From Camillea tinctor (taxonomy: Eukaryota > Ascomycota > Sordariomycetes > Xylariales > Xylariaceae), in NCBI GenBank assembly GCA_022578605.1, contig MU394056.1:186001-250000 (forward strand): a stretch of DNA of 64,000 nucleotides. Direction: 5' to 3'. How positions within the stretch are numbered: the first letter of the stretch is position 1; the number at the start of each line of letters is the position of its first letter. Below the pieces are notes generated by a model, which saw nothing but the letters and a program-made list of their open reading frames with translations, ran no database searches and was not told the origin of the DNA. A program made the translations under genes and the position numbers. Of this stretch, positions 49,792 to 62,639 are shown one piece after another.

Positions 49792-50426
49792 GAATTTTAT
49801 ATAGAGGGTGATTGTTCATAGTCTACGCTTCTGTCAAGGAACCCAGAAGTCGGAGGGTCTGGCGACTCCCTGGAGATAAATACTAGGACCTGACATAATA
49901 TAGATACAGTACCTAGTATACACTTCATTGCGCCACATTTAAGTCAAATTGCAGGTTCCTGCAGGTAGGCAGGAAAAGGGTTACAGGGGGCAGAGACAAT
50001 GATAGCTGTTCATGTCGCCAAGGATATGCATGGGACCCAACTCGGCTCCGAGACCCTGAACCACTAAGTGGTGACGAGTGAGGCGTAGGAGGGGGGAGAG
50101 GCTCCCATGCTATGCGTGGACGGAGACCAGGGTCAGGATAACCAATGGGTACAAAGCACGACTGACGGAAATACTACTTTTCCTAGGCCTTCAATAATAG
50201 ACTTCGTTCTCGCAGATCTCAGTGTTTATCATGTTGTCACTGTTGCCCCTGTTGGCTGTGTACCATCCAGCGTTGACGGGATTTATGCATATACTCCTTG
50301 GGACCTAGTAGTGATAAAAAGTTCACTATTGATATTTAAGAGCTGGTCTACGTATTCTAATGTTGCGTAGTAAGAGCCATTATGGGTGGTCGATGAAAGG
50401 GAGGCCGGGGATACAAGCTTCTCGGG

Positions 50427-50687
50427 CAGGCTGGCGTCAAAATACTTTTCCCATCCACAAGTCTCTTAAACAACCCACTTCCTTGATTATATTAGCAAAA
50501 CAATAACAAATATATAACGAAAAAAACTCAAAATATAAACATTAAGCAATAAAAGCTATTTTTATTTCTGGTTATAATTTCTCTTTATTTATTTATTTAA
50601 AATTAACCATTTTATGGCTAGTAAAAGGGGGTAGTGTTGTTTATGGTAAATGGGAACAGGTGAGAAAAGTATTTTGACGCCCGCCTG
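50427..50687. mobile_element. Complete MITE-like element with terminal inverted repeats and 5-bp target duplication
   Basis: A 261-base unit has 27-base terminal inverted repeats (50427-50453 and 50661-50687) identical at 25 of 27 positions. The repeats begin CAGGC and share GGCGTCAAAATACTTTTC. They are flanked by a perfect direct repeat tcggg (50422-50426 and 50688-50692). The interior is very AT-rich and non-coding. This is the structure of a non-autonomous DNA transposon. The CAGG end resembles hAT termini, but the 5-bp duplication does not fit the 8 bp expected for hAT, so the superfamily is open. Confidence 0.8.
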
Positions 50688-51403
50688 TCGGGTTTCGTGA
50701 TCGGTTGTTTGTGCCTCACTATCTCATACTCACTCCGAAGGGAATAGATCACCAATGCTTAAGCTCACGTTTCTATTGCTGGACTATAGCTTATCTGAGT
50801 TCCCTGGAGCGATCCTTTGCTAGCGCACGAGGAATCCGGGATCACGATCCATGCTGGACAAAGCAAGTTATATTTCCTTATTTTCTACTGTAGCTTCATG
50901 TTTTATGCAATAGGAGCATAGAGCAAGAGTGTTGTTGAACCTTAATGTCCTTCCATATTTGGCTGTATAAGTGGACAGTATCACAGGCTAACTCCTATAA
51001 TTATTGTATTATACTAGAGTGGCAACCGTCCCCTCCCCCTCATTCATGATGCAGTGCTGCCGAATATAATTTGCAAATTTCCCCATCGTCTGACGCAAGT
51101 ACAATAGATAAATATCCTACTGTGCGAAGGTAAGATACGGCTGAAGGAAGACTGGTCCGACATCTAACTTGCCGCCTCTAAATTCTGACACAAATTCTAA
51201 GCGTAGAAATCCTTCGGTTCCTTCGACCCATCTTCATCCCACGTGCTCACTCGTCGGAGATATTGCAGTGAATCCACCGAGTTGACTATAGATCGTCTAT
51301 GGACTGATTTAGTCTGGTAGTGGGACGAGAAGCGGAGCAATGCAACGGAAATGTTCCAGGTATGCCATTAACTGTTCTCGCACTTGGGAACTAACTGTCG
51401 CTA

Positions 51404-51423
51404 CTGCTGCTGCTGCTGCTGCT
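51404..51423. repeat. CTG/CAG trinucleotide microsatellite
   Basis: Nearly seven CTG units in a row, seen directly. They are not inside any supported coding sequence. Confidence 0.85.
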
Positions 51424-54400
51424 ACCACGATGAACTGTCTATTAAACTTGGCGCATACGTACTGCCAAGTAGTTTGAAAGAATTCTTGGGGCTGAGAATA
51501 TCTAGGTTACTGCTGTCTGTCCCTGGTTGAGCTTGCATAACCCTTGGCTGGTGACGCGTCGGCCAGATTATCGCACCGTCGATTTCCCATAAATTTCCGT
51601 GCCGTCGTTTCGTTGTAGCCAACAACACCAAATATCTGGGACGTGATTTACTTATCACACAACGTATACCTTCCTTATGGGGCGTCAGGTTCCTTAACTC
51701 CCGCGATATCAAATACTCCTACTGTCGGCATTTGAACACCTATTTAGCACGGTTGGGACAGCCTTGTGAATCAGGATAACATAGAAATGCCACCATGGTG
51801 CGGAAATCCTGATTGATCTAATAGAACAAGTGGGAATACAATCTCATGATTTACATAAAGCTACAGGATCAATAAAAGAAATAATAGGATAGGGAGATCC
51901 GGAGAGGATAGACAACCGTTATTCGATGTAATTCTGTTGACTTGGCTCTGTTTGAGGCGATGCACGAAATCTCTCCTAATATACTATGGGAGGATTTTAG
52001 AGCATGGTAAAGCATCATCCCCCTGGATGGACTATTGTCATCCATTATGAGTTGACTCTGGCCGATATCCGACGAGCAAAAAATTGATGAGGAAGCCATC
52101 TTCACTTACACGGCTTTGTTGAAGTTTGTACGGTATTATTTCGCATCCTACCTGATTCCAGTTCGTCACATCCCAGCTTGGCCTTTGCGGAGTTAGGTAT
52201 TGATCGTCTGTTCTGCTATCAGCAAGGATTCGGAATTAAGAGAACGAAAACAACACAGCCATCGCAGCTCTTGTGCAGGTTCTAAAGATAGCTCCACATT
52301 CGTATTCAGTAAGATTTCTGAAGAACTTATCGTAACTACGTACATGAAGGGGATTGCTTGCAACAACTTTATCACGTATGGATCTTGCAAAGATCAACGT
52401 TCGGACGATACATTACATCAAGAAAGGAATCAACTGTTGAGTATAACACTGAGTATACACCCTTGCAACCCTTTCTACGTGTCCTCAGGACGCCGGTTAT
52501 ATTCGCGTTACATACCGGGTAAAAATCAGATGGAGGTCACAACAAATCGAGTCTGCAGCAACGCTCTGGTTAAACCTCGTATTACACGGTAATGGGGGTA
52601 TATATGTGGCAGCAAATAAGACCCACAAGAATGAAAATAAAGTCTTTATACAATTCAAAGTTAAAAGAGAAGACGGAAATACGGCTCTGCAAAGTTATAC
52701 AAGACTTATTAGAGTGTCGAGACAAACAACTTTACGCCAAACATCCATTCTCTGTCTTTTCCCAATACTTATAGATGGTGATATAGTATTGTTGGGTGGC
52801 CTGCAAAGTGGTAACGACTTCACCGGTCTGTGTTTTGACAAAAAGACGAGTCCAAAAACAGTAGAACCACATCTGCAGCCGGACACAAGAAGCAATTGGC
52901 TCAACATCTAAGACCTACAGATCTCACCCTTGTTGCAGTCGTACATAATAGCAGCCAACAAAGAAAAAAAGGAGCCAGCGAATAACCATTCGCCCTCCCA
53001 TCATACCACTGCGCCATGTTGAACCAGAGTAGGTCAACTGGACATTTGTCAAATTCTAACCGAGGAGTGATGGCAAAGCACAGATATAATAGCGTTTCTA
53101 TTATATACGTGAATAGGCTTTTGAGGGGAGCCTACCTATGTTGAGGCACACGGGAACTCCCTTGCTGCATTGCATAGAACCTAGGTACGTGATCGCTGAT
53201 CTGGGGAAGTGGAGAATGGAGAATGGAGTTGTCCAGCCAGGTACAATGCCCCCGGATTTCTGTTTCGGGAAATTTGTAATTGGATCAGTTAGTTCGTTAT
53301 GTTATAGACGACAACGAACATGCTCTATGCAAGCCTAAATACTTGGCGTTTATTTTTATCAGAAAGGGGAAAGACAATACAGAAACGCATCGTCATGTAA
53401 TCGAATCTACAACATCGAAGACAATATTTTTGCCATGGATGGTAAATGACATCTACAAGGTGACTAGATAAGGGGTATTAAAAACTTCAATACAAGACAA
53501 ACCTACTAGGTACTGCTACATCATTGTAAAGTCTTCTTATAGCTATAGATAAGAGTAAATGAATGAGAAGAACCAAATCTCAGAGTATACAGAACATAGG
53601 ATCCATACTATCCATAGGTAGCTAATCATGTTGTGAGAATCTTGAACTAAGTTCCAGGGCTCGTTCATTCATGATGTAATACTCATCAGCGTAGTTTCAC
53701 TTAATTAGGCACATAAGACCCAAATGAGGTGAACCAAACGAGAATGTTCATTGCTAATGAGTATGAGACCATAATAACGAATCTTAGTCACGAACTTACT
53801 GTAAAGTTCAAAATGGATAGGGAAACAATGGCTGCCTCCAGTTTGGTAATAAAGAATCCTCATCATCTAGCTACTCATGACGTCGATGCATGAGGGAGAG
53901 AACCTGCTAGCATATATATCCCGGTATTCCCAGTCCCTGGTCTGTTGCTCTATGCATTTCCATGGCGGTCCTCTGTTCACGTGTGCCCCGCCGCTCTAAG
54001 TAGTAGGCAACTCAGGCCGCAGCTAATGGTTGCCGTCAAGAGGCTCTTGACAGGTTTTTCATATTAAATGGCACCTGTGTTGTGTCATGGATGTAGCTTT
54101 TTGGAATGAGACACACCTCACCCTCCTCGCCCACACCCGTACCCACATCACATCGGCATCAAAAATCGGGATAATCGAGATTCCGATGATGGACAGGGTA
54201 ACTACCAAGAGCAAGTTAAATGAAGACTAGACGTAGAGAGATGGCGATGTAGAATTTTGTTTTCAAATCAATAACGGTTCCAAATCATAGGAACTCGGCC
54301 TGCACTACTTCATGTCTCCTCAAGTCAAGAAAATAAATCACCAAACTAAAAGGTCTGAGGTCTGCATATAGGTAATCATTATGAATCAAAACCCGGATGG

Positions 54401-55938
54401 CCTTCCGGTGGATTCCATGTGGTTATATAGGTACCTTCCAGTTATAGGTAATATGATGGAAGTCTATAGGAATATGTGTGATGGGGTGGCACATCAGATG
54501 TTCTAAGCTCACAGCTAGAAGGGTTACAGTAGCCTCCATGGCAATGAGAAAGATATTGTAAAGGAAAGGCCCTGATAACCTAAAATGCCTGGAATATTTT
54601 GCCACTAATCCCAACAGCATGTGCTGAAAGAACGAACTTCAGTTGGAGGTTTGCTTTCATGTATGCTTAACGGAATCGACGGACTATAGAAGAAAGAGGT
54701 CTCTCGTAACTTGCAAAACTAATTCTCCACCTTGACAGTAATCTACGGTATCATAAAGGTTTAGAAGAGGGGTAATTTTAAACGGACAGAACAGAAGTGC
54801 AATATAGATTAGCACACTCAAAAGTAAGTGAATGGTAAAAGATGATTAAGCGCTGTAGCATATTAGGGCTTATATTTCAACCAAATGGATGATATCCATC
54901 CCCAGTATTTAGGAATGGACAATGGTTTAGGCGTAAGAGACAAAAAATCTGTTAGAAATAACAGATTGTTACGTATCCGAGGCAAGGAAAATGTTTCTGG
55001 GTATAAGTGATAGTGTCGCAGGAAGTTGTCGTGCTAGTTTGCTTCAAATTAACATCGTGATTACCCAAATCCCACCTACAGAGTTCACTATGTTAACTAG
55101 TGTCTAATATGTATATTAGGTTTGGTAAGCAGGGAGGTATAATAACAGTTATCTTCTGCACAAGGATTATTGGATGTAGTGGTGTTTTAAGAGTCTACGA
55201 GAACCTCTATCGTTACATTTTGTATCTTGAACACGAGATGACACTCTGAAATATTGACCCCCCTATCTTAACAAAAGAAATCCGTGCCCCCACCCTATGT
55301 TCACGGTACGAATATAAGGGGGGTGCTTATATGACGAAGCGTACCAACTATATCGAAACCGTACTATATTCATAAAGGCAGGACCTGCTATAGGTCATGA
55401 GGATGTGATTATAATTTCATCTTCCAATATAAAAGATAAAATTGTCTAAGCTCTAATTCCCAGGTTCTAAGGGCCAAAGGAATTTCGGGATTATGAACGG
55501 GTTCCCATACGGGGAACTGTCTGGCGATAAAAGTATATTCTAATATCTGTTGCTACCTATAAGAATATGTATGACTGAATGTAAACCACAGATGCCATGA
55601 AGGCTTGAATGTTCCATAATAATATCTGTATGAAGATCGCATATTAGTGCAGTTTCCTATATGAGCTAATCGTCAAAGGGTAATTAGCATTTGCATTTGC
55701 TCGCGACATATTACGAGTACAATGTTTGGACACCGTCATAATAATCCATTTTCTGTTACCGTTCCGTTTTCGTATCTTCTCTGATCATTACTCTGGACGA
55801 GTTTCAAAGAATGCATGGTTCTCTATAATTATATCTACCTATGACAACGACGCATGTACACCTTGAAGAGGAAACCAAGAAAGTTCAACCTATAAAAACA
55901 CCAACCCCTTATTATACATGTAATAGGTAAATATACTC

Positions 55939-58900
55939 TTAGAAAGTCGCAACTGCAATGGCAATGGACTGCGACTCGGAATGTGAGATTGAAACACTGA
56001 TTTCTTTCACACCAGCTGCCTTCGCTGCCTCTTCGGCATCACCGTGAAGCTGAAATTGGTTAGTAAGTTGTATAGAAAGAATTCTCATGTTGATTGTATA
56101 CTTACAGAGACAATCGGGGCACCTTGTTCATTGGTCAGGATTTCGATGTCCTTCAAGGGAGCGCCGGCACCTTTGCTCTGAACACCGAGGCTCTTGAATA
56201 CTGCTTCCTTTGCGCTCCATCGTCCGGCAAATGAGCTTTGGGGACTAGGCGCCTTCCGGCAATAAGCGATTTCTTTCTCGGTAAAGTTACGCTCGACGAA
56301 TGTGTCGTTTTCGATGTTGATAGCTGCAATGTCTTCAACATCGACACCGACCTTGTTGTTTTTACCAGTCTGGAGGCTACGAGCCAATGTTTCGACCATT
56401 TCCTTTGTAGCCTTCGACTTGGTAAGCTGCGGTTCTGCTGCTTGCTTGGCAAAGTTGGGAGCATAGATCAGACTAGCAGTCTTCTTGTCCTCGGTGACTC
56501 GGGCATCAGGGTTGAGCAAGACAGATGAAAGCTGCTCGTCAGTGTATGGAGCGTGCGACTTGGCTTGGAATAGAGCATTGTTGACTATTCCATTATGGAA
56601 GTAACGGTAGGACTTCTTTTGGCGCGCTGTTACCTTGGCACAGTACTCGGTATATGCCTCTTCATCAAGAGTGGCAAACAAATACTTCGGATGTATACCA
56701 ATAGCCTGTGCACCCTTTTGACCGAAGCCAAACGATGTGACTGAGAATGCCTTGACACCATCGGTTTGTATGCTTCGACTCGGGTACACGATCAGATCAT
56801 ATTGTTCCATGACCTCATCAATATTGTCGGCGTTTCGGTTACCAGGAACTAAGCCAGTGTTGAGAACTTGAAGACAGCCGTTGAACATCCAGGCACCAGC
56901 AGCACCCTTTGGATGTCCTGTGAGGTACTTCTGGAAGATACCCATGACAGCATTACCCTTCTTGCGGCCTAGGTGGCGTAATTGCTGGCAAATAACGGAA
57001 GACTCATTCTTGTCATTAGCCTTGGTTGAAGTACCGTGGAAGGAAGCAACCCCGAGATCATCAACCGTGAGACCCCAAGTAGCAAGAGCACCACGCAGAG
57101 GAGCAATAGATGGGTCCTGCTTCCAGAAGTTATTTCCAAAGCTCCGAAGGGCCTCTTTTTCCTGTCTAGTTGCTTCTTTTTCAATGTGAACGGCCCGATC
57201 TTGAGTGTACTCCTTTTCATCGAACTTTTGGCCCTGAGCCTGCATAGCTGATACCTCTTCGTAGAGATATTCATATTCTAACTCCTTCCAATTTCGAATT
57301 TGCTTCTTGCGGAGCTCAATTTGACGACGACGGTATTTGATATCAAGCAGTGGCGATGGGAATTTACTGGACACCTCTCGGGCAGTAGTCAGGACACCTT
57401 GACCAGGTGCCGGCACGGATCGGCCAATCTTGTCGCTTGCTGTAGTAGTAAGTGCGAGAATACCGTAAATTGGCAGGCCCATATCGATTGCAAGCTTAGC
57501 AGTCATTATGAGCTCAATACCACAACCCTGAGATTCCATGAAGCCATTGCGGGTTGTCGTTGTTGGACGGGACATCTCTTGAGGTGTACGACCATGGGCA
57601 AATTCGTCGACGGCATTGCTCGTTGCCTTCATGTTAGCAAATTCGTATGATCCTTCTTCGCCAAAGTCATCAAAACCACCAACAAGGCACACACGCGCCT
57701 TTCCTTCCATAATCGTTTCGTATCCAACGTCGATAGATTCGACTGCAGTTGCACAAGCACCAACCGGTGTCTTGATGGGACCTGAAGAAGATAGCAGCAA
57801 CATGTTAACCCAAGCGGACATGGTGTTGATAAACGATTCCTGCAGGATGTCGTTTTGGACAGCTTGATCCATTCTTCTCTTGGAATACATTCCGGTAAGT
57901 GCGTTCATGCCGCCCATGCCAGATCCGATACAGTTACCGACTTCAGATACGTGGACATATTTATAGAACTCATAGGGGTCTATAATTCCAGAAGATAGCA
58001 ATGTCTCAGCCACAGAAACGAGGACAAATAAGGTCACGCGATCGACCTGGGAGATGATATCTTCAGGAACACCATACTTTTTGGCATCCCAGCCCGTCGG
58101 AATCTGACCTGCTACAAGACGGTCGAAGCGCAGGGCCTTCGGAATCCAAAGAGATGCACCTCTCTTCATGCGAATAATGTACTCTCCAGTTTCTGGGATC
58201 TCGAAGATTTCACACTTATCGCCATGCTGTCTCTTGAATTCCTCAGCAGTGTCTTTGGAGGCCTCAAAAGGCTCAAGGTCCTCTTCAATAGATACTTCAT
58301 GTAGCAGCATCTTCTTGTTAGGATCATACCCATCAAACAGCTCGGGTTCGATCAAACGGATACCAGCATGCTCGAGGATGTGTTTCTCATATTTCTGCTT
58401 GATATCTTTATCTTCAACGGGATCGCCGGATTTGGCGTCAACCCAACCGGAGTATGGTTGGCCCTTGATGGGTCCATTGTGATTCTTGATGAGACCCATG
58501 ATCCACGCCATCTCGATGCAGCCCTCTAAAGAGAACTCTCCATATGCCTCCATCTCCCATCGGGTTCTCGAGTTACCCCATGGACCAACTTCAGCAAATC
58601 CTGTAACCACTACCACCTTGTCAAGGTCGACCATGCCTTTGAGGTTTTCGTTCAGCGGTTTGATTTCCTGGTCCCAGTTCGGAAGAGTCGGGAAATCAAA
58701 CTTGATATTGGCACGTGGCTCGATAACCTTCTTCTTGTAGAGGGCTTCCGAATCGTCGCCATTGATAATCTTGTTTTCTATGGCAGTTTCTTTGGTGACA
58801 GCCTTGCGAACCTCACTAGTCTCCATAATATCTTTGCGCAATTTGGTCATGGTATCGTTCAGGTTGGGAAGGAACTGAAGACCGCCATTGAGATCAGCGA

Positions 58901-61654
58901 ATACAGGCTCATGCTGGCAAATGTCGACAATATCAGGAGACATGAGTCCAAGCAGGTTGAAAGCCATTTCTTGCTGAGAGAATGTGCGGACACCAAACTG
59001 TTCCACGCCCTCAGCCACAATGTTGTTCCCTGACATGAGACCCGTGCCACGAGTCCAACCGATGACAGCACCGCAAATAGTGAGATAATGAGACCAATCC
59101 TCGGAGTGCCAACGGTTGAAAAGGGTTTCCAGGCCAAGCTTGGATTCTGAGTATAGGCCATCGCTGCCAAAGGTACCGTGGTTCGGCGATAGAGGAAGCA
59201 CAACTTGTGCAGGTCGGGTCTCGAAGTTGCGCTCTGATTTCTGTGCTTTAACACAACCCAGGAGACGAAGAAGGTTTGTTAACATGATCCTGTGTGCAAG
59301 CTCGGATTTGGAGTCGATTCCGTCAATTTGGCGGCCAGTCTCGGAAATGGCAGCGAAGGGGATAATATAATCGAGATCCCAGCCAAGACCGGTTTTCGGA
59401 TCATATATATAGTTGATAAGTGCCTCCACATCTTGCTTGCTGCCTTGGTTGAAGGGTACCACAACGAGCTGAGAGCCCCGGGCACCATATCTCGCGTACA
59501 TTGATTGGTAATATTCGGTCACCTGTCGTGAGAAGCGACTGGTGGTGACAAGTACTTTAGCACCACCACTGATGAGACCTTGAAGGACTTCTGCGCCGAT
59601 TGAACCAGCACCAGCGCCAGTTATGAGAACATATTTATCCTTGTATGTGATACCAGACTTGGCGGCCTCTTCTAGGCAGTCAAGGTAGACGCCGGTCAGC
59701 TTCTTACTGTATTCCCAGCCATGTAAGTTGTGACGCTTGAGATGGAGGAAGGGTATGGTTTCTGTCTTCGGCTTGTTGGATGGTCCATTAGTTTTTAGGC
59801 TAGCCTTCTTTCCAAGGCCAGCTGATTTACCATTCTCCTTCGGTAGGATCTGGCTTTCATTCATGGCAAGAGAACGTATAACGTTTCCATAGAGGTTTTT
59901 GAACTCAAGCTTAGCAGTCTTCGACATCTTATGCTGGTCCTTGATAAGCTTGACAAGGCGTCCGAGGTCACTCTGTACCTTGGTTCGAGTACCATACTCA
60001 GAAATCTTTCCACCTTCGGCCATCTGTCGAACATAATGCTCAAGCTTGCGGCAGCTCTGTCGGGGCACCTCCTCATAACTGAGATTGCCACGAGCGTCAA
60101 TGGAAGTATGAGGACCAGTCGGGATTGCTACGTCTTTGTAGACAGGGGCTACGTTAAGAACGTCTTTGCAGTTTTCAATTAATTGCCGACCGAGCATTTG
60201 TGCTAGCTGGTAGGTCTCTCCACGCTCTGTGGGGCAATTGTCGATGTGATATTGCATAAACTCTAGAAGTAGAGGATTCGACTTGGTCATGATTCGTATG
60301 CATTGACTGACAATTTCTCGATCGACCACTTGAAGCCGTCCGAAGATGACATCATAGTACATGCTCAGAGCATCTTGACGGGCCCAGTTCCAGGACGAAT
60401 CGTAAGTGCGGGCTTTGAGAGGGCTGAAAACAGGCTCAATGCCAGAAGCATAGAAGTCACCGTGCTCGGCAGTCCAGAGATCGATCTGGGCTTGGAGCAC
60501 TTGCTGAGACTCTTGCGAGGTTTGCGCAGCCTTGTCACCCGCTCGGAGATCCATTTTCAGGTATCGTGCTAGGAGTTCGAGCTGCTGTTTGAAGAGAGCA
60601 CGTTGGTCCTTGGTCAGAGCGTCGATGGCAGCAGGGTCCATCATCATACCGCCACCACCACTAGCCGCTGGACCAGCTGCAGCAGCGGTTGATAATGAGA
60701 TGCCTGCATTCGTGGCGTATTTCTGCACAACATCGTCGAAATAGCCTTTGGCGTCGGCCTCGGAAGCGAATCGCGAAGCTGGCTCCATAGTAATAGCTAG
60801 GATAAGAGCTCCATCCTGTCTGCCTGAAGATAGACCCCACCTAGATTCAAGATATTTTCGTGTGGACGTGATATTGAAACCACCAGGCATCTTGGAAGAA
60901 ACCAGTCGGGCAATCAAGGATTGTGATTGCTTTCCCAGCTGCCCGTTGAATGTTGCTTGCATAAGCGCAGCAAGCTCATCTAAGGGAATATCTTCTGGCT
61001 TTTCAGGGGTAGAGCCGAATTCTTTACCCAAGTCACCTAGGATTTCATTTTGAAGGGTAGATTTGCCTAGGAGAGCAAGTTAGCCATCGAAACAAACCCG
61101 CACGATCAGCTTCCGGGTATAGACAAACCTCCTACCAAATCCTTGATTGCTTTGCTAAGAGGCACTTCGAGGAATGGCTTCTTCAGCTTCTGAGCAATCA
61201 ACGCCCTGACAATCTCAAGGGCTGTGACTGGGGCATCCGGCACTGCAGCAGCGGGACCTGCACTCGGTGCAGGGGCTGCGGCTGCTGGGGCAGCTGCGGC
61301 TGCGGGAGCTGCTGCGGGAGCGGAACTGGACGAACTCTCAGCAGCAGGTGTGGGTTCCGGTTCATCTTCAGTCGGATCAACATCATAGTAGATCTCCTTC
61401 GCATCTTTGTTGTAACATAGGATCTGTCGTTGGACGGATTTGGCAGCATCAAAAGCTTCATACTTGGAAGCCAGTGTCCGCTTGGCCATTACACCTAGCG
61501 TATCTGCCGGACCGACTTCGACAATCCTTTCGGCTGTCTTCTCACCAAGAAAGACATCTTGAGTTTCAATCCATCTCACAGGAGAGGCAAACTGGTATGC
61601 TAGAAGTTCAACAAGTAGAGTATGAGCAAGCTCCTGCTCAACTTCTGGACGCAT
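55939..61654 (-). CDS. fas2: Fatty acid synthase alpha subunit
   Basis: This is the alpha chain of the cytosolic fungal type I FAS barrel, of 1865 residues. The exons are 61654-61129, 61066-56106 and 56049-55939; introns of 62 and 56 bases are GT...AG and in frame. Start MRPEVEQEL is the standard family N-terminus, although the frame is open further upstream to an ATG at 61747. Domains in order are the N-terminal MPT fragment, an Ala/Pro-rich linker (about residues 110-140), and the ACP with phosphopantetheine Ser178 (GGKST). Next come the ketoreductase (TGAGAGSIG motif) and the ketosynthase with Cys1280 ([11 protein letters not shown]) and HGTSTKAND. The C-terminal phosphopantetheinyl transferase has GVDVEDIA and [16 protein letters not shown]. 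It is full-length and closely matches primary-metabolism FAS2, so I read it as the essential housekeeping copy and not a HexA/StcJ-type cluster subunit. Confidence 0.97.
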
Positions 61655-62080
61655 CTTGAGGGGAGTGTCGGAGAGTTCGTGTAGGTGGGCGGGTCGAGAG
61701 TGGAGGCGAAGCGTATGAGGAGAAAAATAGGGTGCCCCGAGTTCCAATGGGTATCTCTTTTCGGGTTCTAGGAGGGGAATAGAAGTCTCACGACGGCGAG
61801 ATCGAGATTATGGAGGGAATGTGATGAGGGTAGATTGATGGTCTATTCCTAGAGATTATCGTCAACACTGCCGACTCGACTCAACTCAAGTAGACGGACA
61901 AAACAAGACATAGACAAGTTGGGCTGGAGCAGCATGGAAGCAGAAACCAGGTCACTCACGTCTATTGCCCGACTTGCAAGGGACTAGCAAGAAAGAGGGG
62001 TGGAAAGGGGAAAAGAGAGAAGCCGAAAAATGAATGTGCAGCACTTGGTAAGTTCCAATGGCTTGGTTTACTTACTTTTT

Positions 62081-62096
62081 TCTCTCTCTCTCTCTC
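62081..62096. repeat. TC dinucleotide microsatellite upstream of FAS alpha
   Basis: (TC)8, preceded by a T run. It lies about 430 bases 5' of the FAS alpha start, probably in the promoter or 5' UTR. Confidence 0.85.
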
Positions 62097-62609
62097 GTCA
62101 ACGTGAGTGTTGACCGCTGATAGACACCAAAGTTTGGCTGGACTGGATTAGATAGAATTAGTTGCCCTCGAGGAAAAAAGATACACAACAGCAGGTAGCA
62201 TGAGGTAAGTAAGGTTAAAGCTGGTTGGTTGACTAGACATTAGAGTGTACTTAGTGACAATGCTCTCGCTAGTCTAGTTAAGCGGGTGCAACGACGGCGG
62301 CTTTGAATGGAGCTTTCCCAAATGTTGAACCCGTTGCATTGCTATTTCCCTCGCTCAATCAAAATTTTTGGCTGGCCAGACTTGTTCCTCCCTGAACCCT
62401 ATGTAGGTCTAAAGTTAGACTACTACTACTACCTATGTACATAAGTACATTCATACGTACCTGAGGTAGCTGCCCAGGATTCTAGGTAACTATATGGCTA
62501 CGTACATACCATGTACTCCATGGTAGTGTAGTTAGCAGAAGGGACATCCCCTCCACCCCTCCCACCCCTCCTTCCTGTATGTATATATCGCTGTTTAGGT
62601 ATATATAAT

Positions 62610-62639
62610 GCTACCTACCTACATACCTACATACCTGTA
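62610..62639. repeat. ACCT/ACAT tetranucleotide array
   Basis: Tandem TACC/TACA units (ctacctacctacatacctac pattern), seen directly in intergenic DNA. Confidence 0.7.

Larger units (their letters stand above)
49792..55938. other. 6.1-kb gene-poor tract containing a MITE-like element
   Basis: AT-rich; the MITE and a CTG microsatellite are listed separately. Open stretches at 52200-52592 and 52606-52911 (+) have no recognisable family and no supporting context. Otherwise I see nothing supportable. Confidence 0.5.

Noticed and set aside
52200..52911. Two overlapping open stretches of 130 and 101 codons in the right gene-poor tract
   Set aside because: No family resemblance, no splice context and average spacer composition; chance open frames are a sufficient explanation.
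48580..61654. Idea that the bANK regulator and FAS alpha form an HC-toxin-like cluster
   Set aside because: The FAS alpha is full-length and matches the primary-metabolism gene, the two genes are more than 6 kb apart, and there is no peptide synthetase or transporter between them.
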